Shown here: piece after piece, positions 17,869 to 24,558 of the stretch
Position numbering within the stretch: the first letter of the stretch is position 1
Layout of the letters: each line of letters starts with the position of its first letter
Virus record (IMG/VR): IMGVR_UViG_3300024520_000208
Span: 1 to 38,723 of that record
From: a virus
Length of the DNA stretch: 38,723 nucleotides
Reading direction: 5' to 3' (one strand)
Notes under the pieces: model-generated
The model's database searches: none
What the model was told of the DNA's origin: nothing
The model's input: the letters and a program-made list of their open reading frames with translations, nothing else
Translations under genes and position numbers: made by a program

Positions 17869-19438
17869 ATATGTAGCCGATCCACCATTAGGTGATAATG
17901 GGAATCCCGGTACTCTCGCAGAACCTTATGATGATGTGGATAAGGCAGATAGCGTGACTTCTGCCGGCGAAACAATCTATCTTGTTGATGGTGTTTACAC
18001 GGCTTCCGCCGATTCAGGCGACGTAGCGTTGCGCGATGCTAAGACGCTGCGTGGCGAAACCTACCGAGGCGTCACGGTTCTGCCAAATATTGCTGGTCAG
18101 GTTGTCCGAGTAGCCGGAGGTAATAGTGGCACTGGCAAGATAATCGGCCTAATCCTGGACGGGAACGGTGTCGGCGCTAATGCTGTGAAAACTTTCAGCA
18201 ATGCAACTGTTCTTGACAGGCTGGTGCTGCAAGGCCTAACGCTGAAAAACTACACCACCTATGGTGTTTTTGATCAGAGGAGAGAGGGGGCGCTTGAGAT
18301 GTTGGACTGCGTTTTCCAGGGCGATGTGCAACTGGCTGGTGTGAAGCTAACCACCAGCACAGCACTCAGTGCTGCCGGCTCCGCGTTTATAGACAACATC
18401 TTGTTTGACGACGTAACGTCGGATACCTCGATGGAGGCACTGATTGAGCTACAGCAAGAAGCCACCGGGGCGGAAGCATACAACGTCTATGTTTCTAATG
18501 TGCGGGGCAAATTGACTTCAACAGATACAGGTAGTTACTACGCAATCTCAGTAGATGGCGCTGACCAGGCTCACGTTTCAGGCGTCGATCTCGAAATGGA
18601 TATAGAGAACGCAAGTGCGTCGAGCTATTCGGTATGGATCCGAGGCTCGCAAGCAGCCACCTTAATTGCTAACGCTTCTATCTCCAGGTGCAAAATAACT
18701 TGCAATTCGCCCGTAGGCTACTCCCTGGCGCTCGGTGAATCTGGGAATCCATCATATATTACGAATGCAGAGATGCACGGAAATGTCGTGAAGGGCGCAA
18801 CTTATGGGTCAGCGACTCCTCACGGAATTTTGATGGGGGAAGACCTGGCCGGCGACTGTGACGGCAACTTAGTGAAGAATAAGTACGCAAGCATCCTGCT
18901 TTCAAAAAATACAGGTGGCTTCTGTCGCGGCAACCTGGTACTGGACACTGAAGGCTGTGCCATCTACATGAAAGGAACCAAATCAGGCACCCCAATCATC
19001 GAGAACAACACTATCTCTCAGAGTTCGAAAGTTACTCAGCGTGACCTGGGCCTGCTTGCGGTAAGGGAGCAAGACGGCAACAATGCCGGCGGAACATTCA
19101 GAAACAACGTCGTTATCGTGCAGGACGTTTCAACGATCAGAGCTGTTGCCTCGGTGACTACGAGTCAGGTCTGTGCATTCGCAGACAACCTTTACATCTT
19201 CCCTGACACGTTTAATCCGACGACTGATCTGTTGTGGGATGCCGGCTCTGGCCTAGTAAACTTTGCTGGATGGTTGGGGAACTCAAATGCAGATTTGACT
19301 GTTACCGGTGACCGATACGAAACATTCCCGCAAGGAGTGATTGACGTCATGATTGCCAATAATGAGGCTGCATTTGATGCGGCCATGAATGAGGTATCGT
19401 CAGGCAGTGGGCTGATTCGACCTGTAATTGCTGGCTAG
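17858..19438 (+). CDS. right-handed beta-helix protein, second spike-like or adhesin protein
   Basis: The product is 526 residues. It opens with VADPPLGDNGNPGTLAEPY, like the start of DUF1565/pectate-lyase-type parallel beta-helix proteins, followed by many short repeats with Asn/Gly turns (GKIIGLILDGNG, LVLQGLTLKN, CKITCNSPVG, NGNLVKNKYAS). It lacks the T7-gp17-like anchor of the tailspike at 14323, so it would need another way to attach to the virion or could be released. It begins 11 bases inside Rz1 and so is co-translated with the lysis genes. A depolymerase or second receptor-binding protein is the best guess. No catalytic residues can be assigned. Confidence 0.6.
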   Translation: MTDKYVADPPLGDNGNPGTLAEPYDDVDKADSVTSAGETIYLVDGVYTASADSGDVALRDAKTLRGETYRGVTVLPNIAGQVVRVAGGNSGTGKIIGLILDGNGVGANAVKTFSNATVLDRLVLQGLTLKNYTTYGVFDQRREGALEMLDCVFQGDVQLAGVKLTTSTALSAAGSAFIDNILFDDVTSDTSMEALIELQQEATGAEAYNVYVSNVRGKLTSTDTGSYYAISVDGADQAHVSGVDLEMDIENASASSYSVWIRGSQAATLIANASISRCKITCNSPVGYSLALGESGNPSYITNAEMHGNVVKGATYGSATPHGILMGEDLAGDCDGNLVKNKYASILLSKNTGGFCRGNLVLDTEGCAIYMKGTKSGTPIIENNTISQSSKVTQRDLGLLAVREQDGNNAGGTFRNNVVIVQDVSTIRAVASVTTSQVCAFADNLYIFPDTFNPTTDLLWDAGSGLVNFAGWLGNSNADLTVTGDRYETFPQGVIDVMIANNEAAFDAAMNEVSSGSGLIRPVIAG

Positions 19439-19440
19439 TT

Positions 19441-19770
19441 TCAGAACAGTTCCTGCTGACCGACAGACACCGGGCACATCCACAAGTGCTGCGGCTTTTT
19501 GTACTTGCCCTGGCGCATCTCATCCAGCTTAAGGATCTTATTGTGTCTCATCAGCGTATTTAGCGCCCTGCCGGCAGATGTGATCGGTGAGTTAGGCAGA
19601 ACCTGGTCAGAGATGTCGTCCCTGGTGAACTTCTCGCCTGCCCTGGCTTTCATCCACTCCAGCACCAGACCATCCTGCTTGCTGGCCTTGTTCTTACTGT
19701 CGCGGAGTTCAGCACCAATCAGCCCGGTCGTATTGAAGTACGTCGGGGCTTCGAGAGTAACTTTAGCCAT
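19441..19770 (-). CDS. small protein, winged-helix-like
   Basis: The product is 109 residues, starting MAKVTLEAPTYF. The middle (about 30-85: KQDGLVLEWMKARAGEKFTRDDI...SAGRALNTLMRHNKILKLDE) has the helix-turn-helix-wing pattern of winged-helix DNA-binding proteins. GGAGGAGATCA precedes the ATG. It is the last gene of the leftward early block and its stop lies two bases from that of the convergent plus-strand gene. A regulatory role is inferred only from this pattern. Confidence 0.55.
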   Translation of the reverse strand: MAKVTLEAPTYFNTTGLIGAELRDSKNKASKQDGLVLEWMKARAGEKFTRDDISDQVLPNSPITSAGRALNTLMRHNKILKLDEMRQGKYKKPQHLWMCPVSVGQQELF

Positions 19771-20104
19771 TGATCTCCTCCAATGCGTTTCTGTTGACCG
19801 GGATCTTGTCGATTAAGATTAGCGGCAGCGCCTGGTTTACCCATTCAGGATATGCAATGACCTTTCTCCCATCGGCGGAGATCTCGATGCTGCCGGAGCA
19901 ATATTCGCCACCCACGATACCGTACTGGATTCCCACCGCTATGCGAAAGCGTCCGTCTGACTCTCTGTGCGGCTGGCAGGTATATAGAATGCCGTCATTA
20001 TCTTCTGTGGTGAACCGTCCGTACATGCGTGTATTGAGCCAGTCTGCTTCTTTTAGTGCAGACACCAGAGCGGCTGTTGTGTGTTTTTCTTTAGTTCTGC
20101 TCAC
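19763..20104 (-). CDS. unknown early protein
   Basis: The product is 113 residues (VSRTKEKHTTAALV... with GTG start). I choose the GTG at 20104 because it overlaps the upstream stop by four bases (GTGA) and has GGAG six bases before it; an in-frame ATG at 20116 would give four more residues. The protein is mixed alpha/beta with aromatic residues (GRFRIAVGIQYGIVGGEYCSG) and no recognisable motif. It overlaps the next leftward gene by eight bases. No function can be proposed. Confidence 0.6.
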   Translation of the reverse strand: MSRTKEKHTTAALVSALKEADWLNTRMYGRFTTEDNDGILYTCQPHRESDGRFRIAVGIQYGIVGGEYCSGSIEISADGRKVIAYPEWVNQALPLILIDKIPVNRNALEEING

Positions 20105-20340
20105 TTTTTTCTCCATCTAGCCTGTGCGACTCGCGCCACCAATCGTGGGCAACGTCTGCTTGATTCGCTGGTCTCCGGCTTTAGCCAGGCAAGTATTGTG
20201 TATGCGCTGACATCGTAGTTCTGGCGATCCAATTCAAAAATAAGTTCTCGTGAAAATTGTACCTGGGTCAGACCACTGTAGCTGCATGCGTTACGCAACG
20301 TCTGATTCGACGTGCGACCGTCCATCATCTTCTTATTCAT
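20101..20340 (-). CDS. small basic protein, possible HTH
   Basis: The product is 79 residues, starting MNKKMMDGRTSNQTLRNACS at 20340. The upstream gene stops at 20333, so the two overlap slightly; an in-frame ATG at 20361 is the alternative start. The segment TLRNACSYSGLTQVQFSRELI followed by VSAYTILAWLK resembles an Xre/Cro-type helix-turn-helix, and the C-terminus is Arg-rich (RRCPRLVARVAQARWRKK). It could bind DNA; confidence in that is low. Confidence 0.45.
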   Translation of the reverse strand: MNKKMMDGRTSNQTLRNACSYSGLTQVQFSRELIFELDRQNYDVSAYTILAWLKPETSESSRRCPRLVARVAQARWRKK

Positions 20341-20608
20341 CCCATGCCCTACTTCTCTCATTGAAGTGCTGACCGTCCCGTTCCTGATCATCGGGCCGTC
20401 TTAGGAGATCATGTACTCGGTAAATTCTATCGTCAGATTTAAATACTCCATCCAGGTACTCGATCAGGTACTTCGCGTAGGCGACCAAATACTCGTTGCC
20501 ATCAAGCGTGTATTGATCCTGGCCTTTCTCGACTGCCTCCTTGTACACAGCCTTGAGTCGAGCCAGTGACTCTTCTGTGTACACAACTCGTTTTGTTTCG
20601 TTAGTCAT
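20333..20608 (-). CDS. unknown early protein
   Basis: The product is 91 residues (MTNETKRVVYTEESLARLKA...), charged and mostly helical, with no membrane segment or known motif. The ATG overlaps the upstream stop (ATGA) and GAGAGGAT lies upstream. Position within the coupled early block is the only functional hint. Confidence 0.6.
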   Translation of the reverse strand: MTNETKRVVYTEESLARLKAVYKEAVEKGQDQYTLDGNEYLVAYAKYLIEYLDGVFKSDDRIYRVHDLLRRPDDQERDGQHFNERSRAWDE

Positions 20609-20880
20609 CGTTCTATCCTCTCTTGCATAAGATTGATCGCTTCCTGGATCTGCGTTCGTGCGCAGTCCAGATCAGGCGATGCGTTTTCAGGGTAGACGAT
20701 TCCGTACCTGGCATCGCCTTCATCGCGGCCGTAGTCATCGTAGTGCCCTATTCCTTTCGATACGTCTGCTTCGGCCTTTGTCTGGTCGTCCATGATCTCA
20801 CTTGCCAGGGACTCCTCTATCACCTGGAGTTCACCTAGCAAGCGGCTCAGAGTTTCGATATTTGCGCCCTTTTCGTTCAC
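20605..20880 (-). CDS. unknown acidic early protein
   Basis: The product is 91 residues. I choose the GTG at 20880 because it overlaps the upstream stop as GTGA and has AGGGGC about 8 bases before it; an in-frame ATG at 20916 would lie 37 bases inside the upstream gene. The protein is acidic and helical at both ends (TLSRLLGELQVIEESLASEIM and RTQIQEAINLMQER), with a Tyr/Gly/Asp-rich middle (GHYDDYGRDEGDARYG). It was not recognised. Confidence 0.55.
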   Translation of the reverse strand: MNEKGANIETLSRLLGELQVIEESLASEIMDDQTKAEADVSKGIGHYDDYGRDEGDARYGIVYPENASPDLDCARTQIQEAINLMQERIER

Positions 20881-21347
20881 GATGTTGCCCCTGACCTGGG
20901 CACATCTGCGATCCATTCGTATATTCCGTCGATCTTGTCCTGCTTGTCGACTTGTTCAGTACGACATGCTAACTGCATCTCCTGGATCGAGGCGAACGGT
21001 TGGCTGTGCCAGTGCATGCCGATGATCATGTAGCCAGGTCTGTGCAGACTTCCGCCTGGAAGGATGAATGTGGCATGCACGACATGCACGTCTTCAGCTT
21101 CATACATGCAGTTGGCCTTGCTTCCCATTTTCGTCGGCAACGGATCTAGGAACATCACCTCACGAGATCTGGATTGTTTCTCCACTTGGTATCGGCTGTC
21201 AGCCAAAAGCTGTACCGCATAGTGGAGCCTGACCGCTGTGCCTTCCGAGCACTCGTTGGTGCGGATCACTGGCTTTACGTCTGCTTGCCTGGCGAGAGGC
21301 TCCAGGATCTCAAGGGCCGCGTTTATTTTGTTGACTGTATCATTCAT
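20877..21347 (-). CDS. unknown early protein
   Basis: The product is 156 residues starting MNDTVNKINAALEILEPLAR. The ATG at 21347 is preferred over one at 21368 because AGGTGA lies seven bases before it. It has an N-terminal helical part and a beta-rich, His-containing part (VHVVHATFILPGG... YMIIGMHWHSQPF). No known family was recognised. Its stop overlaps the next GTG start. Confidence 0.6.
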   Translation of the reverse strand: MNDTVNKINAALEILEPLARQADVKPVIRTNECSEGTAVRLHYAVQLLADSRYQVEKQSRSREVMFLDPLPTKMGSKANCMYEAEDVHVVHATFILPGGSLHRPGYMIIGMHWHSQPFASIQEMQLACRTEQVDKQDKIDGIYEWIADVPRSGATS

Positions 21348-21370
21348 GTTTTCACCTAATGGTGTCATGG

Positions 21371-21682
21371 TTATTTACTCCTGCCCATAGCGTCTGCCAG
21401 CGTGCCTTTATAGCTTCTATCGCGCTCAATTTTCATGCCGAACGCACCACGAACTGCTTGCAATTCATTTAAATCGACATAACCCAATTCTTGAAAACCA
21501 AGACCCAAATCACATAAGCCGAAGGCTTCGCCGGTTTCAAAATTGGCCTCAGTTATGAACCAAGTACCCGCGCCATCAGGTGTGAATAGCTTAAATGCTA
21601 CCTTCACCTGCTCCGGCGCAAGCGTAGCCGTAGTTCTGAGTGCTGGTGTGTTTTCTTTGATTTTCTTTGTGAAAAGTTTCAT
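21371..21682 (-). CDS. DUF2958-like protein
   Basis: The product is 103 residues. The segment PEQVKVAFKLFTPDGAG, then WFITEANFE, then LGYVDLNEL and a final IERD matches the layout of DUF2958 proteins of plasmids and phages, whose function is unknown. The ATG at 21682 shares a base with the upstream stop (TAATG); an in-frame ATG at 21694 is less likely. The gene follows a DUF6011-like gene. DUF2958 proteins are often found with mobile-element maintenance genes, but no role can be derived here. Confidence 0.65.
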   Translation of the reverse strand: MKLFTKKIKENTPALRTTATLAPEQVKVAFKLFTPDGAGTWFITEANFETGEAFGLCDLGLGFQELGYVDLNELQAVRGAFGMKIERDRSYKGTLADAMGRSK

Positions 21683-22266
21683 TACATTCCCCACTTGGTT
21701 GCGCAGACCGGGCCGATGCCGGCTTCGATGCTCTTCTGATCCGTGAGTTCACGGCCGCAGCACGAGCAGTTGCCGGTCTCGATGCCGTACTGGCGAGCCA
21801 GGGCTGGCAGATCGGCGTTAGCCAGGGCTTCGAGTTTCGTGCCGTCGACTTCAATGTCGAACTCTCTGTTGGGGTGGAAGTTTCCTTCCGTCGAGATCTT
21901 GCCCAGGTACTGGCCGTCCTCACGCACGACGTAGTACCAGCCGGCGTTCATGCCTTTGTTAGGCGCCATGCTGAACGTGAAGGCTGGCAGGCGCAGCTTC
22001 GGCTTCTTCAGGCCAGAGTCCCTGGCGTGCGCGAACGCTGTTAGGACGCTGCCCAGGTAGATGGGCTTCTGAGATGGTTTTGACGCTGCGTTCTTCAGTG
22101 CGTTCATCATGTTTTCTGTGAGCGGGGTGCTTCCTTTGTTTATCTTGGATCTCATGTTGATAGCGAATCTGCTCCACGATGCGTTCTCCAGGATCCAGGC
22201 GGCCTCTTCAGGGTGATGCTCCGCGAAGAACCGGAAGTTCTGCGATTGTTCGTTTAGTTCAGTCAT
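21682..22266 (-). CDS. protein with C-terminal Cys cluster (DUF6011-like)
   Basis: The product is 194 residues with start MTELNEQSQNFRFF at 22266, chosen because the extended box GAGGAGGC lies eight bases upstream. The C-terminus (165-194) reads GNCSCCGRELTDQKSIEAGI followed by GPVCA, the Cys pattern of DUF6011-type zinc-binding modules found in many phage and actinobacterial proteins. The middle contains an aromatic beta segment (NAGWYYVVREDGQYLGKI). A zinc-stabilised nucleic-acid or protein-binding role is plausible but unproven. Confidence 0.6.
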   Translation of the reverse strand: MTELNEQSQNFRFFAEHHPEEAAWILENASWSRFAINMRSKINKGSTPLTENMMNALKNAASKPSQKPIYLGSVLTAFAHARDSGLKKPKLRLPAFTFSMAPNKGMNAGWYYVVREDGQYLGKISTEGNFHPNREFDIEVDGTKLEALANADLPALARQYGIETGNCSCCGRELTDQKSIEAGIGPVCATKWGM

Positions 22267-22444
22267 TACGATGCCTCCTCGGCGCATGATCTGCGACCAG
22301 CTTGTTCCACTGCTCGTACATCGCTTCTCGATCTCCACCTTCATAGGCGAACCAGCTATCGAAGTTTATCGGCATGCCACAGCTATGGCACAAGCCCTGG
22401 TTGTCTTCGTAGTGGTAGTCGTACTGTCCTGGGCACTCGCTCAT
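22259..22444 (-). CDS. small Cys-containing protein
   Basis: The product is 61 residues starting MSECPGQYDYHYEDNQGLCH. Two ATGs are adjacent; the second, at 22444, has better spacing (five bases) from the GAGGAGG box. Cys4 and the C19-x-x-C22 pair suggest a small zinc-binding fold. A minus-strand terminator lies just upstream, so expression may depend on read-through. It overlaps the next gene by eight bases. No family was recognised. Confidence 0.5.
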   Translation of the reverse strand: MSECPGQYDYHYEDNQGLCHSCGMPINFDSWFAYEGGDREAMYEQWNKLVADHAPRRHRND

Positions 22445-22461
22445 CATTGCCTCCTCGGCAC

Positions 22462-22517
22462 ATTGTAAAAAGAAAGCCGCCCCTTGATAACGCCAAAAAT
22501 TGCACCGTAGGGGCGGC
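22462..22517 (-). terminator. rho-independent terminator, minus strand
   Basis: A perfect 9-bp stem (GCCGCCCCT at 22476-22484 and AGGGGCGGC at 22509-22517), closing a 24-base loop region, is followed on the minus strand by TTTCTTTTT (22475 down). It lies 14 bases past the stop of the 48-residue gene at 22532 and closes that transcription unit. The next leftward gene has no obvious promoter between it and this hairpin. Confidence 0.75.
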
Positions 22518-22531
22518 GAGTTTAACTACTC

Positions 22532-22678
22532 TTAAAAGGTTAGGTACTTCATTAAGGCATCAGGCAGCCTGTCAGGGTCGCGTTTAGGATTCTTTTTAGA
22601 TTCCTTTTTGCGATCCTTCATAGCTCCGCCTTTGCGGAGTATGTCTGGTGGTGCCGGTTGTTTCTGTTTCATTTTCAT
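22532..22678 (-). CDS. 48-aa Lys/Pro-rich protein
   Basis: This short frame encodes a 48-residue, very basic product (MKMKQKQPAPPDILRKGG..., then KDRKKESKKNPKRDPDRLPD). Its ATG overlaps the upstream stop by four bases (ATGA) and is preceded by the GAGGAGGC box at 22685-22692. Both are hallmarks of real genes here. It ends just before a terminator, as the last gene of a three-gene unit. The charge suggests nucleic-acid or acidic-protein binding; nothing more can be said. Confidence 0.65.
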   Translation of the reverse strand: MKMKQKQPAPPDILRKGGAMKDRKKESKKNPKRDPDRLPDALMKYLTF

Positions 22679-22962
22679 GATCCTGCCTCCTCGGCGATCT
22701 CGTTGACGAACTTCCGGCCGGCCTTAGTCATTCCCATGCGGCTCTTAGAGCCGAGTCGGCGGAACTTGTTGACTGCCAGGGCCAGGCGATAAGGCTTGCC
22801 GTTCCTGGTCAGGTCTCTCATGTGCCTGGCTTCACTGCCAGGAACTGTTCGGGCATGTAGCGGGTAGCTGATGGTCATGACTCGCAGGTTTCCGCTGCGG
22901 AGTTCTTTGACCAGGGCGACCATGATGCCGGCGTCGGTGTGATAGATGACTACGCGAACCAT
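22675..22962 (-). CDS. unknown small basic protein
   Basis: The product is 95 residues (MVRVVIYHTDAGIMVALVKEL...), with a beta-rich N-terminal half and a basic C-terminal half (KPYRLALAVNKFRRLGSKSR). The ATG shares a base with the upstream stop (TAATG), and its own stop overlaps the next ATG by four bases. It is the middle gene of a unit running from the promoter at 23150-23178 to the terminator at 22476-22517. No family was recognised. Confidence 0.65.
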   Translation of the reverse strand: MVRVVIYHTDAGIMVALVKELRSGNLRVMTISYPLHARTVPGSEARHMRDLTRNGKPYRLALAVNKFRRLGSKSRMGMTKAGRKFVNEIAEEAGS

Positions 22963-23102
22963 TAGTAGCCTCCCGTATATTCGATGACGTAGACACCATT
23001 CTTAGTGAACGTGTTGTCGACTGCTTCGAACGTGAGACCTTCGCGAACAGCAGCCGCGATCGCTGCGTGCCAGTCCTTCGCTTCTCTGAATGTTGCTTTC
23101 AT
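22962..23102 (-). CDS. 46-aa protein, first gene of a mini-operon
   Basis: The short frame encodes 46 residues (MKATFREAKDWHAAIAAAVR, then ...TFEAVDNTFTKNGVYVIEY). It has the extended box TTGAGGAGGCA four bases before the ATG and ends in a TAATG overlap with the next gene. A near-consensus promoter with an internal palindrome lies 48 bases upstream. The predicted helix plus beta-hairpin resembles no family I can name. Confidence 0.7.
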   Translation of the reverse strand: MKATFREAKDWHAAIAAAVREGLTFEAVDNTFTKNGVYVIEYTGGY

Positions 23103-23149
23103 GTGTTGCCTCCTCAAGCAAAGGGTTAGGATGTCCAACCCATGAGCGA

Positions 23150-23178
23150 ATCTTAGGGTACTTTGTACCTAATGTCAA
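23150..23178 (-). promoter_or_regulatory. sigma70-type promoter, leftward
   Basis: On the minus strand TTGACA (23178-23173) is followed after exactly 17 bases by TAAGAT (23155-23150). The -35 box is a perfect match and the -10 matches four of six. It lies upstream of the 46-residue gene starting at 23102, and downstream of the stop of the preceding leftward gene at 23196, in about 90 bases of non-coding DNA. Confidence 0.65.
23157..23169. promoter_or_regulatory. palindromic operator candidate within the promoter spacer
   Basis: GGTAC-TTT-GTACC (23157-23169) is a perfect 5-3-5 inverted repeat, extended by TTAGG/CCTAA flanks with one inserted G. It fills the spacer between the -35 and -10 boxes, the classic place for a repressor site. 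TTAGGTAC also occurs in the spacer of the predicted leftward promoter at 26987-27015. Confidence 0.55.
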
Positions 23179-23195
23179 CAGCCATAAAACCCTTA

Positions 23196-23495
23196 CTAAT
23201 CACAGGTTTCAAGACATTCTTGTACCCTGGCTTTAACCTGTTCAATCAAATCTTGGGGGGGGTCTTCCTGGTTGAGCAGATCTAGTGTTGACATTAGTTG
23301 GTCGTAAATCTGTTCGAATGTCATATCCATTTGTTGCCCGAAGTCTGCTACTCCGGCTTTGCATGTTGGACAAAATGCTACAGGGATCATTCCGATGAAT
23401 CCTCTTATGCCACCTTCTTTTTCGATGTCGAATGGCCCCCTACAAATAGAACATTGATAAGATGTTGCTTGTACTTCCTGAAATGATTCAGACAT
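23196..23495 (-). CDS. zinc-ribbon-like small protein
   Basis: The product is 99 residues starting MSESFQEVQATSYQCSICRG. Four cysteines (C15-x-x-C18 and C42-x-x-C45) form a zinc-ribbon pattern; the C-terminal half is an acidic helix region (FEQIYDQLMSTLDLLNQ). I choose the ATG at 23495, with AGGACG upstream; a longer in-frame start would run through a terminator hairpin. That terminator (23514-23557) lies directly upstream, so expression needs read-through or an unseen promoter. Confidence 0.6.
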   Translation of the reverse strand: MSESFQEVQATSYQCSICRGPFDIEKEGGIRGFIGMIPVAFCPTCKAGVADFGQQMDMTFEQIYDQLMSTLDLLNQEDPPQDLIEQVKARVQECLETCD

Positions 23496-23647
23496 TTTTT
23501 CGTCCTGTTGTTCATTTTTAAAAAGACCAGGCGCCGGCGGGATAAACTGGCGCCTGGGAATCGCAGGCCACAATAGCTGACGAGGTTGCTACTTTTGCGG
23601 CCAGGGTTTTTATGCTCTTCTTCTTCTTGTTGTTTTTATTGTTGTTG
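23496..23647. other. A-rich non-coding spacer with terminator
   Basis: Read on the minus strand, the part after the HTH gene at 23648 is rich in AAC and AAG triplets, and a strong terminator hairpin follows. I see no start codon with a ribosome-binding site and no frame that looks coding. Confidence 0.5.
23514..23557 (-). terminator. rho-independent terminator, minus strand
   Basis: A perfect 9-bp stem (CCAGGCGCC at 23527-23535, GGCGCCTGG at 23549-23557) with a 13-base loop is followed on the minus strand by TCTTTTTAAA. It stands between the HTH gene ending at 23648 and the zinc-ribbon gene starting at 23495, inside the early block. Confidence 0.75.
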
Positions 23648-24034
23648 TTATTTTTTTATTTCTTGCATCGCTCTCGACAGTGCATCTTTCCCTTGTAGAA
23701 CCCTGCCTACAGATGACAGCGACAAACCAGTGTGTGCCCCAATTTTTCTGTAAGTCCAGTGAGGGTTTACTCTCTTCAGTCGTTTCACCTCACTGCGGCG
23801 TGCCCTGGTAACAGAAACACGATCCTTTCTGCGACCTGTGCTTGTGCTGACGCCTTTGCCGTTACTATTTACACGCGTAACTTTCTTGACCGCTACATTT
23901 TCGGTTGTGAGCTTGTAGCCGATACCGCTTTCCTTACAAAAGTCTGATACCAATGATCCGGCCGTGAAACCATCCACCTCTATTACGAATGTGAATTGTG
24001 GGCTTACTATATTGCTTGTGTTGTCTTGTGACAT
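23648..24034 (-). CDS. protein with C-terminal helix-turn-helix
   Basis: The product is 128 residues. Residues 1-45 look like a small beta/alpha domain (FTFVIEVDGFTAGSLVSDFC). A basic linker leads to a helix-turn-helix (about 85-120): VKRLKRVNPHWTYRKIGAHT then GLSLSSVGRVLQG, the pattern of resolvase/transposase-type or homeodomain-like HTH. The ATG is preceded by the GAGGAGGC box (24041-24048). It is probably an early DNA-binding regulator; its target is unknown. Transcription from here meets the terminator at 23514-23557. Confidence 0.6.
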   Translation of the reverse strand: MSQDNTSNIVSPQFTFVIEVDGFTAGSLVSDFCKESGIGYKLTTENVAVKKVTRVNSNGKGVSTSTGRRKDRVSVTRARRSEVKRLKRVNPHWTYRKIGAHTGLSLSSVGRVLQGKDALSRAMQEIKK

Positions 24035-24063
24035 TTTTAGCCTCCTCGGCTGTTTATTTAAAA

Positions 24064-24510
24064 TTAAAACGGAATATCGTCTTCAAATTCGGCCTGGGGA
24101 GCCTCTTTACTCGGATGATTCGGCGCCTGGTGTCCGGCATGATGTTCTGCCGGGTTACCCTGGGCCTGGTTACCACCTCGAGATCCGAGCATCAGCATGT
24201 CACGACCCTCGATCTCGGTCGTGTAGCGATCGTTGCCGCTCTTGTCTTGCCACTTCCTGGTTTTCAGCTTGCCTTCTATCATGACCAGGGAACCCTTCTT
24301 CAGGTATTGGCCGGCGACTTCTGCAACACGACGGAACAGCACGACACGGTGCCACTCAGTTCGCTCTTTCTGCTCTCCGCTTTGCTTGTCCTTCCAGGCC
24401 TCGCTCGTTGCGACAGACAGGTTACACACAGCGTCTCCGCTGGGCATGTATTTCAGTTCTGGATCCTGGCCCAGGTGACCGATGATTTGTGCTTTGTTTA
24501 GACTTGGCAT
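24064..24510 (-). CDS. ssb: single-stranded DNA-binding protein
   Basis: The product is 148 residues. The OB-fold (1 to about 108) shows typical SSB landmarks: [58 protein letters not shown] Gln/His/Pro-rich linker ends in the acidic tail DDIPF, which recruits host repair and replication proteins. AGGAGAA lies just upstream of the ATG. A UUCG hairpin stands between the upstream gene and this one. The gene clusters with the annealase and exonuclease, so it serves replication and recombination. Confidence 0.93.
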   Translation of the reverse strand: MPSLNKAQIIGHLGQDPELKYMPSGDAVCNLSVATSEAWKDKQSGEQKERTEWHRVVLFRRVAEVAGQYLKKGSLVMIEGKLKTRKWQDKSGNDRYTTEIEGRDMLMLGSRGGNQAQGNPAEHHAGHQAPNHPSKEAPQAEFEDDIPF

Positions 24511-24529
24511 TTATTTCTCCTAAAGGCGC

Positions 24530-24547
24530 CCCTGGCCGAAGCCAGGG
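24530..24547 (-). promoter_or_regulatory. UUCG-tetraloop hairpin in the ssb leader
   Basis: On the minus strand CCCTGGC-TTCG-GCCAGGG forms a 7-bp stem with the very stable UUCG tetraloop. No T-run follows, so it is not a standard terminator. It ends just before the ssb ribosome-binding site and might stabilise the ssb message, mark a processing site or block ribosome entry. Confidence 0.5.
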
Positions 24548-24558
24548 TCACATTGTTG

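Noticed and set aside
14323-19438. Diversity-generating retroelement as in BPP-1
   Set aside because: The phage resembles BPP-1 in its head genes, but I find no reverse transcriptase, no template/variable repeat pair and no variable-repeat end on either spike gene.
23620-23650. Tandem AAC/AAG-type simple repeat read as a CRISPR or regulatory array
   Set aside because: The units are three bases, irregular and without spacers; it is a low-complexity spacer before a terminator.
23998-24501. Plus-strand frame of 167 codons opposite ssb
   Set aside because: It lies entirely antisense to a clear SSB gene with a normal start and tail, and its translation shows no motif or ribosome-binding site.
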